A stretch of 64,000 nt of DNA from Parapristionchus giblindavisi. Taxonomy: Eukaryota > Nematoda > Chromadorea > Rhabditida > Diplogasteridae. The position numbers and the translations under genes are program-made. The stretch covers positions 372,001-436,000 of the forward strand of contig CALSFV010000249.1 of NCBI GenBank assembly GCA_943737045.1, written 5' to 3'. The notes under the pieces are model-generated. The model worked only from the letters and a program-made list of their open reading frames with translations. It searched no databases and was not told the origin of the DNA. Positions 12,938 to 24,926 of this stretch are shown here, one piece after another. Position 1 is the first letter of the stretch. Each line of letters opens with the position of its first letter.

Positions 12938-13237
12938 ACCTGCGCATCATAGCGCGCGATTCAAACTTGAATTCTACCGTATATTCTTTGGCGACTATCA
13001 TGAACTGATTGTTTTTGGTAAACTCGGACTATTTCTTCTATTTTAGTTGCATTTGAGTAGCGGTTTCGCTACAGTTTCATTTCCATTTCCACTATGTTAC
13101 ACTTTTCTTTTTACATTTCTGAAATTATATTTACGATGGAGTATGATAATATCTAACTTCTCTTATGTACTTAACTACTGATAAACTATGGATTGCAACT
13201 TGCGAACATCAATCCTTGGGCGCAGTGGTACCTGTTG

Positions 13238-13373
13238 CCGAATTTCTCAATTTTCTCAGTCTGTTTCCGAATTTCTCAATTTTCTCAGTCTGTTTCCGAA
13301 TTTCTCAATTTTCTCAGTCTGTTTCCGAATTTCTCAATTTTCTCAGTCTGTTGCCGAATTTCTCAGTGCGCAT
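13238..13373 (+). repeat. 29-bp tandem repeat upstream of receptor copy 1
   Basis: CCGAATTTCTCAATTTTCTC begins at 13238, 13267, 13296, 13325 and (partial) 13354. The homologous flank of copy 2 has a single unit near 24352. Confidence 0.9.
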
Positions 13374-13843
13374 TTCCATGCGGCGGGCATGATGGTTCAT
13401 TCATGTTTCTAGTAATCAATATCATCATGAAATGAAAAGCGAACGATTTGGAGAATAAGTTTTGCAATTTGTTCCTTCATAGTCTGTTCGCGAGAATAAT
13501 TCTTGCACCTCCACCTGTCTTGGCTCTCAAAAAAAAAAACGCAGTCTCTATAACATAATCAATGGTTTTCCTAATATTCTACTACAAAAACACAATATGA
13601 GATTCTGTCAATATTCTTCTAAAAAACAATAACGATTGTTTTATTATTCACTTGTTGAATTACGCCTTTTCCGTATCAACAATGCGCTCGATAAATGCGT
13701 TTACCATAAAAATCAAAATGATAATCGAATAACTAAAGCAAAATGCGCTTTTGGTAGATTCTCTCGCGCCTATAGAGGGTGAGATAATGTGTACAAAATG
13801 ACGACCAACATTTAGAAAAGTTCTTCATCCGTAGAACCAAAGT

Positions 13844-16800
13844 ATGCTGCTCGAAAACCACATCAAGGGCAACTCTACTCATAACTACACTGTTCTCTTC
13901 GAACTTACCTGCGTCATTGAGGTTAGATGCAAGGAACACCCCGAGCTAATTTTACTCCCGTTCTGGCAATACTCTCTCGTAAACAAAGAAAGCGAGAGAG
14001 CGTTGCCAGAGCGGTGTGCTCGGGGTGCACCTTTAATGACATCTTTGGTTCTGCGATTAGCAGGGTAAGAGGCTGTCTTTAATTTGTTTTACGTTTAAGG
14101 CATTACAGATTCTACTACAACTTCTGACGATACTGATAACTTGTCCTATCATATACGCTGTGACCGTGACGCGTTGCTATCACCGCAACGTAAGAATTTT
14201 TTCACCTTTTCGCGTTGACCCAGTTTTCACACACACAAACTGCTCTCCGGGCGATCTTCTTTAATTTTTGGCACGCGTACACCGTCTCAATATCATGGTG
14301 CCATGGGTGTTACTACGGCGAGGGGGGGTGGTGGACAGCAAACTTCGCTGCGTACCCCGTCTTCCCACACCGTGGTTCTGAAGGCGGTGCACGCCACAAG
14401 TCAAATAATAAGGTTTGCCGACAAAGGCGACATCACAACGTCGAATGGGGAGGATGTTTATCGCTCCCCTCCGAATTCGCTTGTGAAGTCTAGTTTTTCG
14501 GCAAACATTTTACCGCCGTTCACGCGCACCAATGCAGATCAGAATTCGGGTAGTCTGTGGCGCAGCGGTCGCGTTGTTTTTCGGCCTGGCTAGATGTTCC
14601 GTCCTTGTTCAACAACATTTCGGATCAAGAGAATACGGTAACGTCACCATGTTTAGGCTTAATTTTATGGATATTGTGCTTATGTTTCAGTTGCGTCATG
14701 GGTCATTATTGCGTATAGTTTGATACGGAATGCGTTCCTTTGCTATTTCCCGGCTTCGTGAGTTTTAACATATTTTATCAATAAACTATAACACTTTCCA
14801 TTTTTTCTCACTTTTTCGTCGCATCAGATGGCCAAATAGCCAACATTACAGTATCCCTTTCCTATTACAGTATCCCATTCGTGGCGATTGATCGATGCAT
14901 CGCCACATTTGCCTGGTCCTGGTATGTTATTGTTGTTTCGAGAATCAATATTTCTTGAGCATCTCAAACATTTTCAGCTAATTTTACGCTCCGCTCTGGC
15001 AATACTCTCTAGTAAACAAAGAGAGAGCATCGCCAGGTCGGAGAGTCCCAAATAGCTCGTGGTGTGCCTTTAATTTTTTTTATGTTGCATTTTAAATTAT
15101 ATAATGGACGCATGGATGCATTTCTATGATTTATTTCAAAACAACTTGATCGAATCATCTATATATAAAAAGTGAAAATTATTGTAATAATCATAAAGAC
15201 TTATTTAAGAGACCGGCTCGGTAAGACTCGAGCATGGCCCGGACATTCGTGAGGACTTTCGATCTGGCCCTCAATACTTTCATCATAGACACATACCGGG
15301 GGGAGACCGATGAAAGTTATAGTGAAAATGCCCTTAGGCTCAAACCCGGCTCACATATGTTGCATTAAGTAAAAAATTGAAAAATGAATCTTTTCAATCG
15401 CGAAAGCGAGGACTTTTATTTCTTTTTATTAGTGAATAACATGTCATGCACTCTTACAAACACTGCTGAACATTAATATCATATCGTTCTGAATATTTTT
15501 TTTCGTGTCTGATTTTCAGATTTTTCTTATTTTATCCTCGTTGAAGAGAGATTGCAAGTAGTGACATAGCGCATATTGTAGCGCTGACGATTGCGTACAT
15601 GGTGGTCACATTCCATTGGCCAGCCAACATTTCGCAGGCATCGAGAATTGCAGCCGAATGTGAGAAATGTGTAAATTGCAAAAATCGAAAATTAATTTTC
15701 TTGAAATTCAAAAGAGTAAGAGGTAGCTTTATTATCACGCGTGTCGCGTAAGGATCGAGACAAAATCGTGGGATGTCCGGACAATATTTACACCCTATCA
15801 TATTGACTATTTTTGGATAGCCCTGACAGTGCCGGAGAAGATAGCGTTTCGATTTTTTGTCTAAGTTCAATTTCGACGAAGATAGACATCGTTGACTGTC
15901 GGAATGTGTGGAAAGTCTTGACTTTCACCCGCAATAGCTCGCTTTGGAACGGAAATAGCGAAAATATCAAAAAGACATAAATTGTAGAGAATTTTCAGGA
16001 GAATCGAAATAACATAATCAGAAATTGAAAAATCGACTTTTCATCAGCTTCTGTGGCGGAAAGCTGACGTTTGCACTGAAAATCGAAAGTGCATTTTTTT
16101 ATTGGCTCAGATGGTAGGTATTGTGAAGACGCATTGATTGATATATACTTTATGGGGTCGAATCGTGACCGCAATATGACTTTTCCCAAAAAAACGAGTC
16201 TGAAATCCCGGACTTAGCCGATTTCTGGCTCGAGAGATGGAAGGATCACTTTGATCTACCCACTCGTCTCTCGCTGATCATTGATATTTCCTGGTATTTC
16301 TGTACATTAAACTCGAAAAAAGCATATAAATAAATGAAAATCATAACTACAACCTAATTCAAAGAAATAATTACAATATAAGCAATGGAAATACGAACAA
16401 GCAACAATTTATCAATTAAAGATGGAGTCTATTCCGGCCGCGATCTCGAAGGAAACCCTCCTCGTCCTGCTTATCAGTGATTATCTCATCAAATTCGTCT
16501 TCATCCTCTTCCCCATTCTCTCCATCAAAGACACCATCTTCCATCTCCGATTCCTCCTCCGACTCGCTTCTTCTCTTCTTGCGATAGATTGTTGCTTGTT
16601 CGTATTTACATTGCTTATATTGTAATTATTTCTTTGAATTAGGTTGTAGTTATGATTTTCATTTATTTATATGCTTTTTCAGAGTTTAATGTACAGAAAT
16701 ACCAGGAAATATCATTGATCAGCGAGAGACGAGTGGGTAAATCAAAGTGATCCTTCCATCTCTCGAGCCAGAAATCGGCTAAGTCCGGGATTTCAGACTC

Positions 16801-19800
16801 GTTTTTTGGGAAAAACTCATATTGCGGTCACGATTCGACCCCATAAAGTATATATCAATCAATGCGTCTTCACAATACCTACCATCTGAGCCAATAAAAA
16901 ATTGCACTTTCGATTTGCAGTGCAATCGTCAGCTTTCCGCCACAGAAGCTGATGAAAAATCGATTTTGTAATTTCTGCTTGTGTTATTTCGATTCTCCTG
17001 AAAATTCTCTACAATTTATGTTTCTGTGATATTTTCGCTATTCCCATTCCAAAGCGTGCTATTTCGGGTGAAAGTCAGGACGTTTCCACAAATTCCGACA
17101 GTCAACGGCGTCTATCTTCGTCGAAATTGATCTTAGACAAAAAATCAAAACGCTATCTTCTCCGGCACTGTCAGCACTCTCTAAAAATGCTTTATACCAG
17201 ATTTTCATTTTTTCATTGTCCGTTAGTTGTACCGATCCTTACGCGACACGCGTGTTATGTCATTTTACTCGTAGTGATGCGTGTACACAGGAACAATATA
17301 CAGATAGACTCAGACTACATTTTTTTTTAAATTGAGAAAAGTAATTATTTTATTTTTATTTTTTCAACTCCCACATTCAGTCGACCGTCAAGGCTAGTCG
17401 ATTCATAGGGCGGATGGTGGCTGATGCATGTGCGTTTGCAGAAACGACTGCAACGTGAAGAATCGTCGTTTCGCAGATCTCGAATTTATTTTTTTAAATT
17501 ATCAAACGAATATTTATATGTTTCTTTCATGTAAATCGGTTGGAAGGTAGCGTACTGCATCCAAAGCTGTACCATTTTTATCAGTAGGAGTGTACGCTTA
17601 TGTACTAGCGTAACCGTCAGGAATTGCGAACTGATTTGTTTTTCAGTCGGCAGTACGACATTTTGGAACGGCCGTTTTGGAACACGGCCGTTTTGGAACG
17701 GGACGTTTTGGAACGGGACATTTTGGAACACGGACGTTTTGGAACACGGACGTTTTGGAACGGGACGTTTTGGAACACGGACATTTTGGAACGGGACGTT
17801 TTGGAACGGGACGTTTTGGAACACGGACGTTTTGGAACGGGACGTTTTGGAACACGGACGTTTTGGAACGGGACGTTTTGGAAACCAGACGTTTTGGAAC
17901 ACGGACGTTTGGGGGGGGGGGGGGGGTGACATTTCAGCAACCGCATTTCGACAACCGACATTTCGGCAACGGGGCATAACTCGGTTAGTAGGGTCATAGA
18001 AACATGAGATGGGTATCTATGTGATCATCATCAGCAACACTACACTAATCTACCGTAATCCGGTTCGGTGGGTCAGATCAAGTTCGCTGGGTCAGACTTA
18101 ATTAAAAATTGTCGGAATGGCCCTACGTGTGCGTGATCATTATGAGCTGTTGCAAAATACCGTAATCTACCGTACCCCAGTTCGGTGGGTCAGATCAGGT
18201 TCAGTGGGTCAGACTTAACTAAAAATTGTCGGAATGGCCACTACGTGTGCGTTATCATTATGAGCTATTGCAAAATACCGTAATCTACCGTAACCCAGTT
18301 CAGTGAGTCAGATCAAGTTCGGTGGGTCAGATTTCTGTAAAATTGTGTGTCAGATTAGAGTAAGCATAACTGTAACTAACAACAGGGGTATGCAGTAAAT
18401 GACGTCAAAAATATCAAAATTTGAAAAAAAATTGTTTCAATTTTCAAATTTTATTTGAAAATAAATTGCTAGGGCCCGACAAGCTAGCTATGGAACGTTA
18501 CCGGAATGCCTGTTGTGTTATTACTAAAATCTGACCCATCGCACTTGATCTGACCCACCGAACTGGGTTACGGTAGATTACGATAGTTTGCAATAGCTCA
18601 TGATGATATCACACACGTAGTGGCCATTCCGACAATTTTAGTCAAATCTGACCCACCGAACTTGATCTGACCCACCGAACTGGGTTACGGTAGATTACGG
18701 TAGTTTGCAATAGCTCATGATGATATCACACACGTAGTGGCCATTCCGACAATTTTTAGTCAAATCTGACCCACCGAACTTGATCTGACCCACCGATCCG
18801 GATTACGGTAGTTTGCAATAGCTCATGATTATATCACACACGTAGTGGCCATTCCGACAATTTTTAGTCAAATCTGACCCACCGAACTTGATCTGACCCA
18901 CCGATCCGGATTACGGTAGTTTGCAATAGCTCATGATTATATCACACACGTAGTGGCCATTCCGACAATTTTTAGTCAAATCTGACCCACCGAACTTGAT
19001 CTGACCCACCGATCCGGATTACGGTAGATTACGGTAGTTTGCAATAGCTCATGATTATATCACACACGTAGTGGCCATTCCGACAATTTTTAGTCAAATC
19101 TGACCCACCGAACTTGATCTGACCCACCGAACTGGGTAACAGTAGATTACGGTAGTGTTACTGCTGCTGATCACAATGATACCCATCTCATGTTTCTATG
19201 ACCCCTACGAACCGAGTTATGCCCCGTTGCCGAAATGTCGGTTGCCGAAATGCGGTTGCTGAAATGTCACCACCCCCAAACGTCCAAAACGTCCGTGTTC
19301 CAAAACGTCCCGTTCCAAAACGTCCGTGTTCCAAAACGTCCCGTTCCAAAATGTCCCGTTCCAAAACGTCCGTGTTCCAAAACGTCCGTGTTCCAAAATG
19401 TCCCGTTCCAAAATGTCCCGTTCCAAAACGGCCGTGTTCCAAAACGGCCGTGTTCCAAAACGTCCCGTTCCAAAACGGCCGTTCCAAAATGTCGTACTGC
19501 CTTTCAGTCGACCCATGATTTTCAACCATGACCCGGGGTTCATGGTTGAGAATGGCTGAGGTCGAAAAATTCATGATGATCCCAGACCAAATACTATTTG
19601 GCATTATATGAACAGTGGGCCAACTTTTATTTTTATGGATACCATAACTCGAATTACCGTAATCTGGCTACCGTATCCTATAATAATGTGGTGAAATTCT
19701 CGGAAAATTCAGATGCGTGCATTACTATTACGGTAATTCGAGTTATGGTATCCAGAAAAATAAAAGTTGACTCACTGTTGATATAATGCCACATAGTATT

Positions 19801-22800
19801 TGGTCTGGGATCGACATGATTTTTTCGACATCAGTCATTCTCAACCGTGAACCCGGGGTCATGGTTGAGAATGGACTGGACTGGACTGGAGGTGGACTGA
19901 AAAAAAATAAGTTCGCGATTCCTGACAGTTACGGTAGTACATAAGCGTACACTCCTACTGATAACAAAGGTACAACTTTGGTTGCCATTCGCCTCTTTCA
20001 AACCGATTTATATGAAAGAAACATATAAATATTCAAGTTTGATAATTTTAAAAAAATAAATTCGAGATCTGCGAAACGAAGATTCTTCATGTGGCAGTCG
20101 TTACTGCAAACACACATGGATCAGCCACCGCCCTATGAATGAACTTGCCTTGACGGTCGACTGAATGTTTGAGCTGAAAAAATAAAAATAAAATAATTAT
20201 TTTTCTCATTTAAAAAAAAAATGTAGTCTGAGTCTATCTATATATTGTTCCTGTGTACACGCATCACTACGAGTAAAATGACGTAATAAAGCTACCTCTT
20301 ACTCTTTTGAATTTCAAGAAAATTAATTTTCGATTTTTGCAATTTACACATTTCTCACATTCGGCTGCAATTCTCGATGCCTGCGAAATGTTGGCTGGCC
20401 AATGGAATGTGACCACCATGTACACAATCGTCAGGGCTACAATATGCAATATGTCACTACTTGCAATCTCTCTTCAACAAGGATAAAAGAAGAAAAATCT
20501 GAAAATCAGACACGAAAAAACATATTCAGAACGATATGGCATTAATGTTCAGCAGTGTTTGTAAGAGTGCATGACATGTTATTCACTAATAAAAAGAAAT
20601 AAAAGTTATTCATTTTTCAATTTTTTACTTAATGCGACATATGTGAGCCGGGTTTGAGCCTAAGGGCATTTTCACTATAACTTTCATCCGTCTCCCCCCG
20701 GTATGTGTCTATGATGAAAGTATTAAGGGCCAGATCGAAAGTCCTCGCGAATGTCCGGCAGGGGGTCGAATTACCGAGCCGGTCTCTTAAAGGGAGCGTA
20801 ACCTCACTCAATGGTCTCTTCGACGCGCAATGCTCTCTCGTTGTTAGAGAACAGAAAAATAGTGTGCGCAACGAAGTGACCATTGAGTGAGGTAACGCTC
20901 CCTTTAACAGATGTAATCTAATAGAATGAATAAAGTATTTTTAATATTAACAGCATTATAATAATGCTATAAAGGTATGAGAGTCAATCTTCATCAACAA
21001 TAACGATCGTTATCGCTGAACTATCCTACCTCATTGTTGCCTCATTCGCGATCGCGGCCATGGTGGTTTTCGGTAATAAATAAAAAAAAAATTTTCTTAA
21101 ATAAAAAAAATCTAGCGCCAGGTCGAATGAGAATCGATGAATAAAAACCGTCTGGATGATAACCATTTGCATACTTTGTCTATTCATTGGCGCTCCTGCA
21201 TCATCTGCAAATATAATAGTTATCATCCAGTCGGATCTTATTCATCGGTTCCCATCCGACCTGGTGCCGACAATCTTGACGACCGATCAGCAAAAACATT
21301 ACAGAGATAGTCTCAGATATATTCATGCTCTACTACGCGGGCATTGCACTAGTCATCGGCGTTTCGGTCAGTTAAATTTTCATTATTTTTATTTTTAAAG
21401 CCTGAAAATTTTAATTTTGAAACCTTTTTCAGGCATTCCTCACTATATATTGGTACAATGTAAGAGAGCTTCAGCGCCAGAAGCGCATTGGCGCCAGGAT
21501 TGCACACTATTCAATCTGCAGAATTTATCAATTGAGAGAAAATCTCTCCGTTTTAAAGGATTCCATATTATTTTTAAAGGCACAACCCGAGCGAATTTGA
21601 ACAATCGGCAACGCTCTCATATTCTTTGTCTGTGAGAGAGTGTAACCAGAGCGAAGGTTCAAGTTAGCTTGGTTGCGCATTTAAACCTTGGTTGACAAAC
21701 CTACAACGGAGGTTATCGCGTCATTTAAAGCAAATAGGTCTTTAAAGGCAAACTCCGAGCTAATTTAATGCTCTCTCGCTTTCTTTGTCTACGAGAGAGC
21801 CTTGTCAAAGCGGAGAGTAAAATTTGCTTGGGGTGTTTCTTTTTTCTTTAATGAAATAAAAATTTGCAGATGGGAATGAAGATGGTCGTTCCGTTGGTGC
21901 TATCGTGCACTCCGGCTTTCTGTTTCTATGCTACATATGTCTACTTAAGAGATGACCTTGAATACGCCACCGTGGCAACTATAAGTATAGAAATGTTCGA
22001 TGCATGGTTGACTGTGTGAGTTTGCCCGTTAGGGGGGTCAATCTGGCATTGTGCAGTCCACTGTTTACTTGCTGACCGTGTTACTTGGCGACATTGTTAT
22101 GCGTAAGGCGATATGGACTTAGCGGCCGAAACTCCACAGTACACATTATTAGCTAAAATATTTATTCAAAAAATACATTTCATGCATACTTATTCTTGTA
22201 CATCTATTAATATTATTAATTTAAAAACTATTTTCAGCACGAAATTTGTTGTATTGATCTGGATACCAATTTGCGAACCGAAATACGTGAAATGCATGCG
22301 AAATCTTCGATGGTTTGAATGGTTGTACACGAGGCTGTGGAGGAATAAGACGCAGAGGTAATACAAGGACAAGGAGATCTTGGAATGTGCCAAGTCAATT
22401 TGCCAGTTGTTGCCGTTAGAAAGATACAGCTAATGCAGTGTAAACCTATTTGACAGCTTAATTTGGCATAAACACGCGACATCCGTCGTAGCTAGGCGGA
22501 ATACTTTCAAATTTTTTGTTCGCCTTTTGCATACTCTAGATAGTGGTGCTCACACAACATTTTGGTATTGAGCGTATAAAAAAATCTTGTTTTATTTGTG
22601 CGGAGTGTCCGCAATGACTATTTCCTGATTTGCATAGTTCAGAATCTATGCCGATCTCTTTTAAATATCTAATCAGCGCTGCGAAGGTCAGACGGGTTCG
22701 GTGAGAGGAAGAGGAGGGGAATCGAGAGTTAGGCGAGAGAGTGCAACTGTATGTAAATGCCCGTTGTCTCGGTATTTAGATACCGTTTGTCATTTTCTTA

Positions 22801-23088
22801 TGCGAGTACACTTTATACGAACAATAATACTGATCTCCTTGATTGCGATATGACAGCTAAAACTAAACTCGGAACCGAAAATGAAAAAAATAAAGGAAAG
22901 GCAGAAATCGCCCTTATTGTTAGGTTTAATAAGCTTTTCAAATCGGAGTTTCCAAATAGCTCGGGGTGTCCCATTAAGACCTCTTTCGTTTCAGTACGAT
23001 TTTACCACATGCAATCGATATGACGACAGCTGAAGTCGACACTTATTTCAATATGCTAGCAAAGGATCTACAAAAGAACTCTGTGTAG
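13844..23088 (+). CDS. Sre-type chemoreceptor copy 1, damaged splice donor, possible pseudogene
   Basis: Eleven exons: 13844-13921, 14109-14189, 14538-14637, 14691-14757, 14871-14921, 20975-21072, 21305-21366, 21433-21558, 21870-22015, 22238-22357, 22995-23088. Exon lengths and phases match the intact copy at 25307. Marks: AIDRC (DRY-like), WYESQ, YQLREN, PICEPKYV, and a C-terminal TAEVDTYF motif. The donor after exon 8 reads AAAG|GATTCC where the two paralogues have AAAG|GT. Read-through adds 26 codons and then a stop. A GT nine bases upstream (TCC|GTTTTA) would keep the frame and drop only three residues, so function is not excluded. The intron between exons 5 and 6 is about 6 kb because a 5.6-kb hairpin element and two MITEs sit in it. 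Other introns also carry MITEs. Confidence 0.72.
13929..14037. mobile_element. MITE family B, intron 1 of receptor copy 1
   Basis: CACCCCGAGCTAATTTTACT to CTCGGGGTGCACCTTTAA. The matching intron of copy 2 has the same insertion (25394-25502), so it predates the duplication. Confidence 0.8.
14974..15074. mobile_element. MITE family B, intron 5 of receptor copy 1
   Basis: Left terminus eroded; right end AGCTCGTGGTGTGCCTTTAA intact. Also present in copy 2 (26926-27012). Confidence 0.68.
15738..17262. mobile_element. Nested 1.5-kb palindromic element inside the left arm of the giant hairpin
   Basis: Terminal inverted repeats CACGCGTGTCGCGTAAGGAT at both ends, flanked by TTAT on each side; the unoccupied right arm of the host element reads TTAC at the same point (about 20283). 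Arms of about 670 bases surround a unique core (about 16400-16630). TTA or TTAT target duplication; class not assigned. Confidence 0.78.
16426..16625 (-). other. Acidic open frame in the core of the nested palindrome
   Basis: On the minus strand a frame of about 66 codons runs without stop from just after TAA near 16629 to a TAA near 16423. It reads YRKKRRSESEEESEMEDG, then an Asp/Glu-rich run and EEGFLRDRGRNRLHL. It is the only non-paired sequence in the element. It may be a captured host exon or a transposase remnant; no family recognised. Confidence 0.4.
17650..17916 (+). repeat. 15/16-bp minisatellite (left array)
   Basis: Units TTTTGGAACGGGACG and TTTTGGAACACGGACG alternate about 17 times and end in a run of G at 17910-17926. 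It pairs with the complementary array at 19265-19500. Confidence 0.85.
18040..19170. repeat. Inverted tandem repeats of about 106-125 bp
   Basis: Right side (18530-19170): about five tandem units carrying TTGATCTGACCCACCG and TAGTGGCCATTCCGAC. Left side (18040-18355): two to three units in inverse orientation. A centre of about 170 bases separates them. Confidence 0.75.
19262..19500 (-). repeat. 15/16-bp minisatellite (right array, inverted)
   Basis: Same units in the opposite orientation; about 15 units with a different order of the two variants, so the arrays have evolved separately. Confidence 0.85.
20787..20907. mobile_element. MITE family A, sharing TTAA with the giant hairpin
   Basis: Full length (121 bases). 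Its left TTAA (20787-20790) is also the right TTAA of the 5.6-kb hairpin. Confidence 0.88.
21113..21275. mobile_element. 160-bp foldback in intron 6 of receptor copy 1
   Basis: GCGCCAGGTCGAATGAGAAT and GGATGATAACCATTTGCAT pair with GCAAATATAATAGTTATCAT and ATCCGACCTGGTGC on the right. Confidence 0.6.
21571..21692. mobile_element. MITE family B, intron 8 of receptor copy 1
   Basis: TTTAAAGGCACAACCCGAGC start, 13 bases after the mutated splice donor. Confidence 0.75.
21738..21852. mobile_element. MITE family B, second copy in intron 8 of receptor copy 1
   Basis: TTTAAAGGCAAACTCCGAGC to GCTTGGGGTGTTTC; not found at this place in copies 2 or 3. Confidence 0.72.
22106..22222. repeat. Family E repeat, intron 9 of receptor copy 1
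   Basis: GACTTAGCGGCCGAAACTCC ... TCATGCATACTTATTCTTGT. Confidence 0.6.
22566..22830. mobile_element. MITE family D, intron 10 of receptor copy 1
   Basis: ATTGAGCGTATAAAAAAATC to TACACTTTATACGAACAATA. Confidence 0.75.
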
Positions 23089-23707
23089 CGGTGAAAAGCA
23101 CTGACACATATTTCTAAGTAAATTAAATAAATTAAAATTATTATTGAAAACAAATTTTTAAAAAATATTATTGTTATTATATTTTTGAATTGGGATAAAG
23201 ACATTTTTTCGACAGTTATCATAACACACAGAAGCGATGATATTTAGTACCAGAAACAGAAAGATGATGTGTTAGAATATCATCTCTCTAAAACTCCAGA
23301 GGTTCTGGGTCTGGTGGGTCTCGAATTCCTGTATAAAATACCATAGAGAGAAAACAGAAATCGCAAATATGCGACGGAAATCGATTCCATCAATTACCTA
23401 TGTGCTACCTATGTAATTTCTCCTTTGAAATAAATATAAATAAATAAATAAATTAGCTTTGGCAATTGCGTTACGCAGAACGTATACGAATTCTTTTTGG
23501 AACATCTTAAAAGAACTTGAAAATATTTTCTGCCCACGACGGTGTACTGGGCATGATAAGTGCTTTTTGAACGGATAAACTCATTAGCAATGATAACTTT
23601 CCGACGTAACCACGATCTGATCATTCCGTGGCAGATCTATTTATTTATTTATTTATTTATCATACATCCAATAAAGATGTGACAACATTCTAAGGAAGCT
23701 CTCGGAC

Positions 23708-23905
23708 CGCGTATTTGAAAATTTGTGCAATTCTTGTCAAGCAAAAAAATGGCAAAATCTTCCCTTTCTTCTCGGCTTTTTTCTCTTCCCGGTCTTTTGT
23801 GTGCGATGAACACCGCAAAAACACCGCAAAAAAGGGAAGAATGATTCTGCGATTTTTTTTGCTTGACAAGAAATGCAAAAAAATTCAAATACTCTGTCCT
23901 ATATG
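23708..23905. mobile_element. 200-bp foldback
   Basis: GTATTTGAAAATTTGTGCA and ATTCTTGTCAAGCAAAAAAA on the left pair with TTTTTGCTTGACAAGAAATG and CAAATAC on the right. Confidence 0.6.
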
Positions 23906-24460
23906 TAGTCCACCTCTGAATAGATTCATTAATGTTATATTTGAAGTCCTCTAAATGAAAAGGTTGAAAAATAAAGCAATATTTTGTATCTTGTATATTA
24001 TATTATATTTTGTATCATACTTTATTACCGCACAACAAGACAGCTTGAACTTGCAAAACGAACTTACAGAAACGCACATGTGGTTTGTTTTGATGATTTC
24101 ATTTCGATGACGTTGTACTTTTCTTTTCACATTTCTGGAATGATATTATAGATGGACAATCGCAAATGTTTATGCGCACATCTAACGTCTCTCGCATGGG
24201 AAGAACAACTACATATAATCAATATATATAATGTAATAATCATAATAATGATAATAATATAATAATTTATAATATAATAATACATATAATGTATAATCAA
24301 TGGGCTGCAACTTGCGAACATCAATCCTTTGGCGCTGTTGTACTTGATGCCGAATTTCTCAATTTTTAGTGTTCCTTTCCATGCGGCGGGCATGATGGTA
24401 CATTGATGTTTCTAGCAATCAATATCAGTATAACATGAAACGTGTACGATTTGCAGAATA

Positions 24461-24926
24461 TCGTACTTGTAAAAATAGTTGCATCATGAACGGTGTGAAT
24501 GGATCTGAACGGATCAGGCCGATCAAACGGGATTGTGAGCGAGAAGGCCATTTTCGTTATTTTTCTTTCTTTTCATTGTTTTTCTTTCCTTCGAATCTAC
24601 TGTATTAAAAGAAATCACGCCAAAATATTGACATTTAGCAAAAATCATTGCTTTACAATTGAATAAATTGTTCCGATTATACGCTGAATAAATGGGTCAA
24701 TTTTGGTTCATTGGAGCAATTTATTCCTCGCGAAAATGATGATTTTTGTTAAATGGCAATATTTTGGCCTAATGTATTTCAATATAGTAGATTCGATGAA
24801 AAGAAAAACAATGAGAAGAAAGAAAAATAACGAAAATGGCCGGCTCGCTCACAATCCCGTTTGATCGGCCTGATCCGTTCAGATCCATTCACACCGTTCA
24901 TGATACAACTATTTTTACAAGTACGA
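24461..24926. mobile_element. 465-bp foldback upstream of receptor copy 2
   Basis: TACTTGTAAAAATAGTTG at the left pairs with CAACTATTTTTACAAGTA at the right; arms of about 200 bases with few differences. Absent from the matching flank of copy 1, so it was inserted after duplication. Confidence 0.75.

Larger units (their letters stand above)
15205..20790. mobile_element. 5.6-kb foldback (giant hairpin) element flanked by TTAA
   Basis: Termini are inverted: TTAAGAGACCGGCTCGGTAA at 15205 and its complement ending TTACCGAGCCGGTCTCTTAA at 20790. Arms pair along 15205-15740 with 20265-20790, 17262-17660 with 19950-20280, then the minisatellite arrays 17650-17915 with 19265-19500, and inner 110-base repeats 18040-18355 with 18530-19170. 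A second palindrome (15738-17262) interrupts the left arm. The element sits in the receptor intron between exons 5 and 6; the same intron of copy 2 (26867-27217) keeps the empty site. No transposase was seen, so it is non-autonomous. Confidence 0.82.

Noticed and set aside
17486..17999. Overlapping frames on both strands reading FQNVPFQNV or WNTDVLERD repeats (also 19188-19604)
   Set aside because: Translations of the 15/16-bp minisatellite in the hairpin element.
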